Shown here piece after piece: positions 47,906-58,100 of a DNA stretch of 64,000 bases. Source of the stretch: Methylomagnum ishizawai (GTDB lineage Bacteria > Pseudomonadota > Gammaproteobacteria > Methylococcales > Methylomonadaceae); the NCBI GenBank assembly GCA_945861705.1, contig CAMAVM010000005.1, positions 1-64,000 of the forward strand. Direction: 5' to 3'. Below the pieces are notes generated by a model. The model ran no database searches. It saw only the letters and a list, made by a program, of their open reading frames with translations, and was not told the origin of the DNA. Made by a program: the position numbers and the translations under genes. Each line of letters begins with the position of its first letter. The first letter of the stretch is position 1.

Positions 47906-47947
47906 TATAAACAATTTTGAAATACGCGAACACCACCGAGTAAAACG

Positions 47948-50692
47948 ATGACAAGAACGTTAGCCATAATACTTTCTCTTGCACTGTTGGTCGCCATTAA
48001 TTTCAATATCTGGAGTTACATCAACAACCCGCTCCAACTAGAACCGTGGACCAGCACCACAATGGGTGTCACTTTTGATCCTACCAAAAAAGATGAAACC
48101 CTTGAGACCAAAAAAACCCTCATCTACCATGAAGAAGACATAGATAAAGATTTGACCTTATTGGAAGGCAAATTTCACGCCATCCGTACCTATAGCGTAC
48201 TACAAGGTCTACATAAAGTTCCTGAGCTGGCGGTTAAGCATAATCTCAACGTAACCCTAGGAGCATGGATAGGTGTCGATAAGGAAAAAAACCGCCAGGA
48301 AATTGAAACTCTTATTCAGCTAAGTCGAGAAGACAACAATAGAATTGTAAGATTGATGGTGGGCAATGAAGTATTGCTCCGTAACGATATTCCTAAAGAA
48401 CAATTAGTCGAATACATCCGCGAAGTTAAGAAACGTACATGGCGACCTGTTAGCACCTCGGAAACTTGGGATAGATGGTTAGCAAACCCCGATCTCGCTA
48501 AGGAAGTCGATTATATCGGTGCACATTTTCTACCTTATTGGGAAGGTATTTCTGTTGATGAAGCCGTCGATTATGTCTTTGACCGTTACCATGATTTGCA
48601 AGTCGCATTCCCCAATAAGCCTATCGTAATTACCGAAGTAGGCTGGCCTTCAGATGGGCAACCCTACATCCACGCGACGGCATCCAAAAACAATCAAGCC
48701 AAATTCCTGCGCGAGTTTCTTAACCGCGCTGCCAAAGAAAAACTGGCTTATTATGTAATTGAAGCTTTCGATCAGCCTTGGAAACGTACCAATGAAGGTA
48801 CGGCTGGTGCTTATTGGGGGCTTTTCAATGCCGATAGGCAACTCAAATTTCCGATGGATGGCGATGTCATGACTCTGCCAACTTGGGAACACTGGGCGAC
48901 AGGGGCAGCTATTTTCAGTGTCCTTATTATGGGCGTATTTTTATACACGCGTAATACCATGAAGCTACCCGGCATATTGTTTTTCGGTGTGGTTGCTAAC
49001 CTTGCGGCATCTTTTATTTTCTGGACGGTTTCAATCGGCGCGCAACAGTATCAAACCAGCATGTCTATTGCCTTTTGGGTGCTGATAGTATTGATGCAAA
49101 TCATGGCGCTCATTATTTTACTCATCGAAAGCCTGGAAATTGCAGAAATCGTCTGGCATCGAAAAACGGCACGTACATTCCAACCTTTAGAACCAGCCTC
49201 TGATTTTAAGTATCCTAAGGTATCGTTGCATCTCCCCATCCACAACGAACCGCCAAAAATGGTGCGGAAAACGCTAGAAGCCTTGGCTAAAGTGGATTAT
49301 CCCAATCTTGAAGTCCTGGTCATGGACAACAACACCAAAGACCCTGCTGTTTGGCAACCTGTAGAAGCAGATTGCAAACGCTTGGGTTCAAAATTCCGAT
49401 TTTTTCATCTGGAAAACTGGCCCGGCTTTAAAGCTGGAGCAATTAACCATGCCCTGGAACAAACTGCCAGTGACGCGGAAATTATCGCTGTTATCGACAG
49501 TGATTACATCCTCTCGCCGGATTGGCTGAAACGCATGGTGCCTTATTTCGATAATGAAAATGTCGGCTTTGTGCAATCCCCTCAAGATTACCGTGACCTG
49601 CACATCAGTGCCTTCAAGTCATTCTGTTATTGGGAGTACGCCGGTTTCTTCAATATTGGCATGGTGCAACGTAACGAATACAACGCCATTATCCAGCACG
49701 GCACGATGACGATGGTCAGAAAATCGGCCTTACTCGAAGTGGGTAACTGGGCGCAGTGGTGCATCTGTGAAGACAGCGAACTGGGGCTTAGATTGTACGA
49801 AGCGGGCTATGATTCGGTCTATTGTAAAGACTCCTTCGGCAAGGGACTAATGCCAGACACTATGTCCGGTTACATGACCCAACGCTACCGTTGGGTGTAT
49901 GGCGCGATGCAGATCATCAAAGCACATTGGCGTAGTTTTATCCCGTCAAAAAAATCCCCCTTAACCTCTGCCCAACGCTATTACTTCGTAGCCGGATGGC
50001 TACCCTGGTTTTCCGATGCGTTGGCATTGTTATTCACCACTGCCAGTCTAGCGCTAACAGGGATGATCTGGTATGGCATCAAACTTAGCCCTTTACTTGA
50101 TATTTTGATTGAAAATTTACAAAGTTCAGGCGGCGCAAATGTACTAGATCAGGTGTTAATTTTCTTAGACCGCCTGTTTATTCATGACTTCAAAATAGAA
50201 GGCAATAGACCCAATATAGAACTGCCAATCACAGCTTTTCTATTACCAACCATCGGTTTGTTCAGCTTTAAAATAATCCGTAGCTTGTGGCTTTATCAAG
50301 TACGAGTTCCTTGTTCTGTTTGGCAATCCATCGGTGCGTCATTGACTGGCTTATCATTAACCCATACCGTTGCAAAAGGCACGATACAGGGCTTATTTAT
50401 CAATGGCAAACCATTCATGCGCACGCCCAAGTATGAAAAACAAGGCCCCTTGTTTACCGGTTTGATGACAATAAGGGAAGAATTGTTGTTACTTAGTCTC
50501 TTGGTCGCCTCAATATTATTTATGAGTAACGCAGAACACTTCGATAATCTCAGCGGCCACCTTTGGATAGCCGTATTAGCTGTTCAATCAGTGCCTTATA
50601 TAGCTACGTTATTGACCCTTCTGATCAGCATTGCGCCCAATTATCGCTGGAATAAAGCCGCTATCGAAATGGAAGAGTTAGACGACGCTTAG
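47948..50692 (+). CDS. Membrane GH17-GT2 fusion, beta-glucan synthase (NdvB-like)
   Basis: 914 residues. N-terminal membrane anchor (LAIILSLALLVAINFNIW), then a GH17 fold with acid/base Glu141 in VGNEVLL and nucleophile Glu230 in ITEVGWPSDG, two transmembrane helices, and a GT2 domain (HLPIHNEPPKMVRKTLEAL, DSD in VIDSDYILS, QRYRW). Several more membrane spans follow. The layout matches Pseudomonas NdvB, which makes beta-(1,3)-glucans linked to biofilm tolerance. Here the hydrolase may trim or transfer the glucan outside the membrane. 42 bases after lpd but functionally separate. Confidence 0.88.
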   Translation: MTRTLAIILSLALLVAINFNIWSYINNPLQLEPWTSTTMGVTFDPTKKDETLETKKTLIYHEEDIDKDLTLLEGKFHAIRTYSVLQGLHKVPELAVKHNLNVTLGAWIGVDKEKNRQEIETLIQLSREDNNRIVRLMVGNEVLLRNDIPKEQLVEYIREVKKRTWRPVSTSETWDRWLANPDLAKEVDYIGAHFLPYWEGISVDEAVDYVFDRYHDLQVAFPNKPIVITEVGWPSDGQPYIHATASKNNQAKFLREFLNRAAKEKLAYYVIEAFDQPWKRTNEGTAGAYWGLFNADRQLKFPMDGDVMTLPTWEHWATGAAIFSVLIMGVFLYTRNTMKLPGILFFGVVANLAASFIFWTVSIGAQQYQTSMSIAFWVLIVLMQIMALIILLIESLEIAEIVWHRKTARTFQPLEPASDFKYPKVSLHLPIHNEPPKMVRKTLEALAKVDYPNLEVLVMDNNTKDPAVWQPVEADCKRLGSKFRFFHLENWPGFKAGAINHALEQTASDAEIIAVIDSDYILSPDWLKRMVPYFDNENVGFVQSPQDYRDLHISAFKSFCYWEYAGFFNIGMVQRNEYNAIIQHGTMTMVRKSALLEVGNWAQWCICEDSELGLRLYEAGYDSVYCKDSFGKGLMPDTMSGYMTQRYRWVYGAMQIIKAHWRSFIPSKKSPLTSAQRYYFVAGWLPWFSDALALLFTTASLALTGMIWYGIKLSPLLDILIENLQSSGGANVLDQVLIFLDRLFIHDFKIEGNRPNIELPITAFLLPTIGLFSFKIIRSLWLYQVRVPCSVWQSIGASLTGLSLTHTVAKGTIQGLFINGKPFMRTPKYEKQGPLFTGLMTIREELLLLSLLVASILFMSNAEHFDNLSGHLWIAVLAVQSVPYIATLLTLLISIAPNYRWNKAAIEMEELDDA

Positions 50693-50761
50693 ATGTTATA
50701 AGTTGTTATAGGAATCCCCTCATCTTAGCTTTCGCCCTTTGGAGAAGGTAGCAATGAGAAC

Positions 50762-51727
50762 TTATGGGTTTTTGCTAGTCGCTTCCATATAATTAATCAG
50801 TGCTTCCACATCGGAATCACTGAGCCTTAAATTAGGCATCAGTATTTTGTTGTAGCGGTTGTAGAAATCGGTCGCAATGGGGTCTTTTTCTGCTAATAGC
50901 TTATCCGGTGTTTTTATCCACCGAGCTAGCCACGCCTTATCTCGGCGTTGCGTAACGCCTTGCAGCCCTGGCCCTAAGCCATCCTCATTGCCCAAGCTAT
51001 GACAGGAATCACAACGGGAACGGAAAATGTCTTCGCCCCGTCCCATTTTAGGTAATTTTTCTGCACTCGCATAACTTGCAAGATTTGCCTTGCGACCAGA
51101 CTTCGCGTGACCCAAAGACCGACCCAGTAAGGAAGCCAAAACTTTGGGTTCATCAAAAGAAGAGCGTTTTATCCATTGCCCAGTGCTTTCATTGCCTACC
51201 ATAAAACTGGTGTTATGTTCGCCGAGCTTGCTGGCTTCAACACCGTCCCTGAAGAGACCTAAGGATTTACGCAGCAGCGTGGTATCAGTTTCGCGCCCTG
51301 TCAAAAAACGCCAGCCAGATCCAACTTTGAATCTTTCTGCATACTCCTTGAGAACTTTTGGGGTATCGTGTTTAGGATCAATACTTATCGAGTAAAAGAA
51401 AATATCTTTCCCCATACGGTCAGCCAATAATTTATATACTTGGCGCAAATTCGCCGTTTCTGCTGGACAACTATCGCCACAGTGGGTATAGATGAAATTA
51501 ATGGCAACGACCTTATCTTTGATAAGGTCATCGTAGAAATGAACGGTCTTACCATCTTGGTCAACCAATTCGATATTAGGGAAATAGTTTTTTCCCCAAG
51601 GTGAACCCTTGGGGGCAGCCCAGACAGGGCTACCCCCAAAAGCCAACATAGCACTTATGAATACTGCGTAGAAACACAGGCTTCTCAAACTACCTACGAC
51701 ACTATGCGTTTTCATCAACCTTGTCAT
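50762..51727 (-). CDS. SCO1/SenC copper chaperone fused to a c-type cytochrome
   Basis: 321 residues, exported (signal ends near SPVWA, 37). The thioredoxin-like SCO domain has copper ligands CGDSC (Cys83, Cys87) and His171 in EHNTSF. A second domain begins about 225 and has CDSCH haem c motif (239-243) and likely axial Met297 in ILMPNL. It begins eight bases after the multicopper oxidase stop, so the two are cotranscribed. Likely jobs: loading copper into the oxidase or passing electrons from it. The fusion is unusual but known in SCO families. Confidence 0.88.
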   Translation of the reverse strand: MTRLMKTHSVVGSLRSLCFYAVFISAMLAFGGSPVWAAPKGSPWGKNYFPNIELVDQDGKTVHFYDDLIKDKVVAINFIYTHCGDSCPAETANLRQVYKLLADRMGKDIFFYSISIDPKHDTPKVLKEYAERFKVGSGWRFLTGRETDTTLLRKSLGLFRDGVEASKLGEHNTSFMVGNESTGQWIKRSSFDEPKVLASLLGRSLGHAKSGRKANLASYASAEKLPKMGRGEDIFRSRCDSCHSLGNEDGLGPGLQGVTQRRDKAWLARWIKTPDKLLAEKDPIATDFYNRYNKILMPNLRLSDSDVEALINYMEATSKNP

Positions 51728-51735
51728 TTGGTGTT

Positions 51736-54360
51736 CTATGGCAGGACGAAAGCTTGCTTAGCGGCCACATCACCGGTTTTAGCGGTCGGCAAATATATAC
51801 TGGGATCGTATCGAACCCCATCCCAGTCCGGCTCTGGTGTCGGTATGGCTAGTGTTTGACCGGGGTGTTCTAAATCCCAACGCAACAACATCGCCTTATC
51901 TTCATGTTGAGTATTGTGGCAATGTTCCACATAAGTGCCACCAAACTCTCTGAAGCGAATAGCAATATCGACATTGGATGTACTGTCTGGCAGAGTACCT
52001 ATCCGATAGACATCTTTACGCGCATATTTTTCCCAGATCGGCGGCGCTATACCTCCACGTTTAAGAATTTGCCCTTCTTCAAAGTGAACATGCACTGGAT
52101 GACTCCAACCTAGACCACCACTGAGATGCCATATCTCAACTTTGCCTAGTCCGTTTGGGGTTGATGGAAGCTGTGGTGCCGCTGAAACCCGCGTTGGATC
52201 AGCAGGTAAGCCAGCACCACCATCGGTTTTTATCGTCCAAGGCACTAGGTCTGTAGCATTGGATCTACCAAAAACGAAGCTTCTATGCACAGCAGCTTTC
52301 AGTTCCTGAGTCGTCGGTTTATTCAATGGAATCATCTGTTTCCCGGGGACAACTTTCTTAGTAACTGGATCAGTGACCTTTTCTTGATATTCCGCAGGAT
52401 TCATACTGAAATCTGAGCAAGTAGTGGTCCCGTTACATCCTTTTACCCTAAACTCCAGGAACTTACCCACGCCTGGATCGCCATTTTTGCCATCCGCCCT
52501 ATATTTTCCACTCAGCACATCAGCCAATGGAATGACTTTGTTAGGCCCTTTACCATCCTTATGCTCCAGTAAATTAACCAGGTACAATTTTTTGCCTGCC
52601 ATGCCTTTAAAGTCGATAATCATGTCATAGCGTTCGGCAATGCCTTGTTCAGGCCAAGCCTGAGTTGACTGGGCATTAGGGAATGGAATAGCGTGTTGCA
52701 TAATATTGCCGTCATTCGCAATCATATAGGAAGGCACTACTTTTCCGGCTTGATCCACAACAGCTATCTTATAGTAACGCGAGACACTACCATTCAGAAC
52801 ACGAAAACGGTAGCGGCGTGCCCGAACATCGACATAAGGTTTGTAGCCCCAGTTGACGGCAATACGGTCACCCAGATAACCATCGGTGTTGAAGATATTG
52901 AATTTAAGCTGGCCTTCACTATCCCAGGCCTTGTCGGCAACCACCAGATTCATGTCATAATCGCGGTTGCCCCAATCCAGACCAGAACCACTCGGTAAGC
53001 ATAAGTTGGCATTGTTGGCGTTCATATAATGACAGCCGTAGCCAGGGTTCAACCTTCCTGAACTTCCTGAAATACCTGTACTGGCCTCTGTCAAATCGAC
53101 AGGCTCCCGTCCGCGATCAATGGCACTGTAGTAATTCATCATCGCAGCATTGCCTTTGTATACATTCTGCGCGGTGTAATCCAGCATGTGGTCATGAAAC
53201 CAATGGGTACTCATGGTTTCATGCCAGTCGCCTTGAACTCGCGTTATGCCTCCGTTACCATCAGGCGCACCCGTTTTGAGATCAGTTGCTCCGGTATTGA
53301 TGCTGTCATGTCCGGCCAGAACCATCGGCCAATGGTAATCATAAAACTGCCCCGGATAAAAGTAGGCGTGCATAAAGCCGTCACTTTCAGCCGGATTATG
53401 ACCGTTATGTTCGTGAGTACTGATGGTATTCTTACCAAAACCACCATTTGCGCCGGGATCGATAGGCAGTGCATCGTAGTGACGGAACAAAATGGCTTCG
53501 CCATAACGTGCCATCAGTAATTTTGGCGGTAAAGTACCATCAAACGTCCACACATGCTGAGGATCTTGGGTAGGTAAATTATGGTTTAGCTTTATTGATA
53601 AACCTTCATTACCCGGCTTTCCATCGCCATCAGCATCGACATAGTACAGTCCACCCGGATCACCATGATCAGGATCAGGGGCGCGAAATTCCCCCACCTT
53701 GTATTCATGAAGCTGTTTCTTGTCACGCAGACCACCATTGACGCGAGCACCCGTCTGGGCAGATTGAAAGTAAGCTTGTGCAGGAAACTCATCCCAACGT
53801 TGATGGGCAAACCATTCACCAGTCGGGCGACCATCAGCGGGCATTGCCATATCTGTCGGTAAACCAAGACAATCCTTTACTTTAGCTTCCCAAGGATTAG
53901 TTGCTGTAATTAGTTCATGTGCATCTGTCTCGTCCGATTTTCGAGTGGGAATTGAATGAAGATCTTCCCTCAGAAAATCATCAAGGTCATCACCATTTGG
54001 AATCCCATCACAATCCGCAGGCACGGGAAACGTCAGCGGTATGGATGATGAAGACGTGTCAGAGCTAGATATATTCTCAAGCCCAAATTCTTCAAACAAC
54101 AATAACTTGTCTTCAAATTCATAAGCGCACTTATCACCAATACACAGCGGGCTGGGTACAGGTACGGGATTAAGACCATTTTCGGTTGGGATGTTGAATT
54201 CCGCATGGACAGGCAGCGTAAACGCTAAACAGCCAGACAACGCCGCTATAGCCACAGCCAAACCGATAGGTTTATTGGTTTTGGAAGAAAGTATTTCGCC
54301 CTTATCCGTGTATTGTTTATCAACGTTTTCCTTCACGCTGAGATTGTTCGTTTTTTTCAT
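51736..54360 (-). CDS. Large exported multicopper oxidase
   Basis: 874 residues. Signal peptide after a 30-residue polar N-region (cleavage near VHA-EF, 53). An acidic, Asp/Gly-rich region with calcium-binding-like repeats (DCDGIPNGDDLDD, DADGDGKPGNEG) precedes the oxidase core. Copper ligand clusters: HEHNGH (316-321), HWFHDHMLDYTAQNVYKG (386-403), HPVHVHFEEGQIL and HCHNTQHEDKAMLL near the C-terminus. All four motifs needed for T1 and T2/T3 copper are present. Substrate unknown: Mn(II), Cu(I), Fe(II) or organics are possible. Followed by SCO-cytochrome c, preceded by the exported repeat proteins on the same strand. Confidence 0.9.
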   Translation of the reverse strand: MKKTNNLSVKENVDKQYTDKGEILSSKTNKPIGLAVAIAALSGCLAFTLPVHAEFNIPTENGLNPVPVPSPLCIGDKCAYEFEDKLLLFEEFGLENISSSDTSSSSIPLTFPVPADCDGIPNGDDLDDFLREDLHSIPTRKSDETDAHELITATNPWEAKVKDCLGLPTDMAMPADGRPTGEWFAHQRWDEFPAQAYFQSAQTGARVNGGLRDKKQLHEYKVGEFRAPDPDHGDPGGLYYVDADGDGKPGNEGLSIKLNHNLPTQDPQHVWTFDGTLPPKLLMARYGEAILFRHYDALPIDPGANGGFGKNTISTHEHNGHNPAESDGFMHAYFYPGQFYDYHWPMVLAGHDSINTGATDLKTGAPDGNGGITRVQGDWHETMSTHWFHDHMLDYTAQNVYKGNAAMMNYYSAIDRGREPVDLTEASTGISGSSGRLNPGYGCHYMNANNANLCLPSGSGLDWGNRDYDMNLVVADKAWDSEGQLKFNIFNTDGYLGDRIAVNWGYKPYVDVRARRYRFRVLNGSVSRYYKIAVVDQAGKVVPSYMIANDGNIMQHAIPFPNAQSTQAWPEQGIAERYDMIIDFKGMAGKKLYLVNLLEHKDGKGPNKVIPLADVLSGKYRADGKNGDPGVGKFLEFRVKGCNGTTTCSDFSMNPAEYQEKVTDPVTKKVVPGKQMIPLNKPTTQELKAAVHRSFVFGRSNATDLVPWTIKTDGGAGLPADPTRVSAAPQLPSTPNGLGKVEIWHLSGGLGWSHPVHVHFEEGQILKRGGIAPPIWEKYARKDVYRIGTLPDSTSNVDIAIRFREFGGTYVEHCHNTQHEDKAMLLRWDLEHPGQTLAIPTPEPDWDGVRYDPSIYLPTAKTGDVAAKQAFVLP

Positions 54361-54848
54361 GGTAAATTCCTCTTATTGACGGTATGAGGATTTGCACAAA
54401 CTTGTCGTCAAATGCAAATGTTTCATATCAATTCAGCTTAGATTAGTTAGGTATGAAGCTTTCCCAAAACAAGCCGAAACTCCTATTGTTATTTTTAAAC
54501 TTTCACCAAGAAGTCGCCTTGCCTTAGCATTGGTGAGCCTAGTTCTAAAAAGTCATCGGCACTTGTCAATTAATCGACTAGCAGAACACCGTACCGATAG
54601 CTTACAACTTGCTGGGAAATATCAAATCCTTGCAGAGCTGATTTTCCTCCCAACATTTACTATTAAGCCTGCATTAGGATTTTTGCTACCAGAGCAGACC
54701 GTTTTCGTGCAACTACCTGTTGCAGTAAGAAATCTCTAAAAATTCAAAATCCGCCTTCTTCCAGAGGGAATAGCTATTTTTAGTGACTTCCTAATGAAAC
54801 TCCCTAAATACAACCCAAGACCATTATTGATTCGGTCTTTTAATGTTT

Positions 54849-54909
54849 GAACCGTTCGTGCTGAGCGATTCGAAGCTCACACACCTTCCGACAGGCTCAA
54901 GACGAACAG
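54849..54909. repeat. REP-like imperfect palindrome
   Basis: The arms GTTCGTGCTGAGCGATTCGAAG and the complement of CTTCCGACAGGCTCAAGACGAA pair imperfectly (about 17 of 22 bases). The TTCGTGxTGAGC...GTCGAA theme is a common dispersed intergenic repeat in bacterial genomes. Confidence 0.55.
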
Positions 54910-55000
54910 TAATTAAAACATCACAAGGTCGAATCTATAGATTAAAACTCATCGTTTCGGCAGTGCTAGTACCCAAGTCCAGAATTCAAGGTTGGTTAAA

Positions 55001-55028
55001 GTAGAGACGCAAATTTTTGCGTCTCTAC
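55001..55028. repeat. Perfect palindrome, dispersed-repeat type
   Basis: 13-bp arms GTAGAGACGCAAA/TTTGCGTCTCTAC around TT. This GTAGAGACGCAAAA-type palindrome resembles short mobile-like repeats; only one copy is in the window. Confidence 0.6.
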
Positions 55029-55161
55029 GTACCATCTCTGTTACTGAATACCAGCAACCTCTATGAATGGAGGAAGTGCGGAGAGGATAATGGCATCCCC
55101 TCCCCTAACCCATCAGCCGGTATGACGACCTAACTTAACGACATTGAGATACGACTTCGGA

Positions 55162-58100
55162 CTACCGAATTCTTACGCTTATATTCTCCTGAACTGTACC
55201 CGCTGAGGAGCGTAAGCTAATCCGTGTCGTGCAGGCCAATCCATTTTGGGTTGAATATGACCAACTACCGTTGTTTACAGTACGTGGCGTACCCAAATTC
55301 AATAATGTGTTCGAGTCAGAAGGCACTGTCGCTGAGGTATACAATTGAATGCTGTTGGTTGTTGAGTTTGTACCGCGAACCGACCATTCACCACCGTTAT
55401 TTCTCCTTTTGCATTGAGGCGTATTGACAGTTATCGTTTCAGAAACAACCGCATTGACCGTCACTTGCTGTACGCAGTTTGCACTCAACCCTGCTGCATC
55501 CGTGGCTGTCCAGGTTACCGTTGTCAGTCCGAGCGAAAGATCACCGGCTGGTGTACGGGTAACGACAGGCGTAGACACGTTGTCAGTCGCAACCAACAGC
55601 GGCAACGCTTCGCCTTGTGTTAAAGTCACGGTTGCTGGGCAGTTTGTGAAAACTGGGGGAACTTGATCCGTCGCTTCCACTACGGTAACAACGAAGCTAA
55701 CGGAATTAGCATTTCCCGCAACGTCACTTGCACTACAAGTTACCGCGTTTGCACCAAGTGGCATCGTAGCGCCAGAAGCTGGCAAACAACTTACACCTGC
55801 GGCACTGACCCCAGAGAAAGTATCAGTTGCAGTTGGCGCAGTATAAGTAACTACTGCTCCCGCCGCACTGGTCGCTGCTCTTGTAAACGATGCTGGTGTA
55901 CCCGTAAAGGTAGGTGCAATTGTGTCTACCCTTAATGTGGGAGTAGCCACTGTCGCCGATGTGCCACCACCACTGGTTGCATTACATGAGAACGATTGAC
56001 CTACTGTATTTCCTACCGCAGCTTGATCAACACAACCAACTCTAGCCGTAATTGGTGTATGAGGATCAGTCACTGTCCACGTTACACTAGGCGATGTCTT
56101 ATACCAGCCAGCCAAACCATCAACCGCAGGGGCAACAACAAAGCTGACTAGCGGAGCGGTATTGTCTGCAACAGTTACGTTAAAAGTACGGTTGGCCGTA
56201 TTGCCCGCCACATCCCTTGCTGAACAAGTAACCACTGTAGTACCCATAGGGAAGGTTGAACCCGATGCTGGTGTACAACTTACCCCACCATTCAGGCCAG
56301 ACCCTGGGGTCGGATCAGTCGCGGTCGGCGTAGCATAGGTCACCACAGCACCATTTGATCCAGTTGGGTTACGTGTGATGTTGGCAGGTGCAGTGAAAGT
56401 AGGCAAACCAATATCTACCTTTACAGTCCGAGTTATCGTTCCGGTTGAACCACCTGCACTAGTTGCACTACAGGTCATGTTTACACCTGCTGATGCCGTC
56501 GAGGTTGATCTTGTTGCTGGTGTACAAGCTGGACTGGTAACAGCTGACTCGGCATCAGTGACTGACCAAGATGTAGCTACAGGCGCTAAAAACCAACCCG
56601 ATGCAGCAGGTGCTGCTGGCACAGTGTTGAAGACGACCACGGGCGGCGTTTGGTCTGCCACGGTCACTACAAAGCTGGTGCTGCTGCTATTGCCTGCAAC
56701 ATCACTAACCGAACAGTTGACTGTAGTAGATCCCATAGGGAAAGCCACACCAGACGCTGGTAGACAACTTACGCCCGTTGCACTAACACCAGAAAAAGTA
56801 TCGGTAGCCGTCGGGTTTGTATAATTGACCACTGCACCAGTCGGGCTGCTTGCTTGTTGCGTGAACGCGGCTGGCACATCCGCAAGAACGGGCGCAACGG
56901 TATCGACTTTAATGATTGCCGTGGTCACGGGTAGAGACGTTCCGCCTGCACTCGTCGCGGTACATGAAAGTGGCGGTTGCCCGGCAGGTGACGTATTAGC
57001 CACTGCGGGTACATTGGTACAGCCTGCTCTTGACGAAATAGCCGATTCGGCATCCGTTACCGTCCAGGTTATGCTTGGCGATACCAAATACCAACCGGAT
57101 GCATTCGGTGTCGCTGGGCTTACCGCGACGCTGACTATTGGTGCCGTTCTGTCTCCGCCAACTGTCACTATTTGCGAGCAGGTCGCCGCGTTGCCGTTGG
57201 CATCGGTTGCTGTCCAAACTACGGTAGTGTCGCCATTAGGGAATGTCACTGGTCGATTGTTTGTGATAACGGGCGCTGTGTCCAGATTATCCTGGGCGGC
57301 CGCTGTACCGATACTAGCAGGCTGAGTACCAGTCGTAGTGACCGTTGTGGGGCAAGTTACAGTCGGCTTCTCCCTGTCTGGTGTCAACAGGAAAGCGTGG
57401 GGTTCTACCTTATTGAGATTGTTAACCGTGTCAACTTTTGTCAAAGTGCCAATACCGACAATCTGGCCACCATCGTTGATAGCATTGGCTTCGGACAACA
57501 CCCAGCCAGTGTTGGGCAAAATCAACCCGTTGAGATCGGCTAATGCGGTGGCTCCAGCCTTACGGACGATAGCGCGTTTTGCTGCGCCGCCCGCCGTGGT
57601 GGAATAACCGACTACATCGCCATTTGCATTAATGTCGATACCGGCAGTATGGCTGCTAGTGGTTGTCAAAGCGCCAAGATTTACCATGCCTTGTCCAGCC
57701 TGCCAGATAAAACCTTGGAACACTGTATCGCCAGTATTACTGGAAATCCCAGTGACTTGACCTTGGGCATTAATAGCCATCGCCTCACTATAAGTGCCAC
57801 CCAAGGTTCCCAAGTCCTGAGCTGGGTTGTTATAAGGCGGTGTCCAAAGAGTAGCGTGGGTGACACGATTAGCATCTTCGGCATAACCGACAACCTGACC
57901 GATAAAATTGATGTCGTTACCCTGGCTATTACTACCACCAAGCGTACCAAGGTCAGTAGGCGAGGCAACAGAATTAAACCAGACAACACCTCGCTCGGCG
58001 ACATTGCCAGCGATGCTGGCGGAACCGGTTATCAAGTCGTTATCGTTTATGGCTGTGGCACGGCTGAACTCTCCGCCCAAGGTCGGTAGACCCTGCATCA

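Larger units (their letters stand above)
54361..55161. other. Intergenic region with two inverted repeats
   Basis: 800 bases between the oxidase and the HAF/HYR protein. 54849-54909 holds a REP-like imperfect palindrome (GTTCGTGCTGAGC...GCTCAAGACGAAC). 55001-55028 is a perfect 13-bp inverted repeat around TT (GTAGAGACGCAAA). A 115-codon frame at 54392-54739 has no signal, no ribosome site and odd composition, so I leave it out. The oxidase promoter should be here. Confidence 0.6.

Noticed and set aside
47948-50692. Cellulose synthase (BcsA) reading of the GT2 domain
   Set aside because: The fused GH17 domain and absence of a PilZ domain fit NdvB-like beta-glucan synthases better.
54392-54739. 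115-codon plus-strand frame beside the multicopper oxidase
   Set aside because: No ribosome site, odd composition and no domain-like pattern. It overlaps the likely promoter region of the minus-strand oxidase gene.
55424-57325. Several long plus-strand frames opposite the HAF/HYR gene
   Set aside because: Shadows of a repetitive minus-strand gene with strong codon bias; the minus-strand reading has signal peptide and recognisable repeats.
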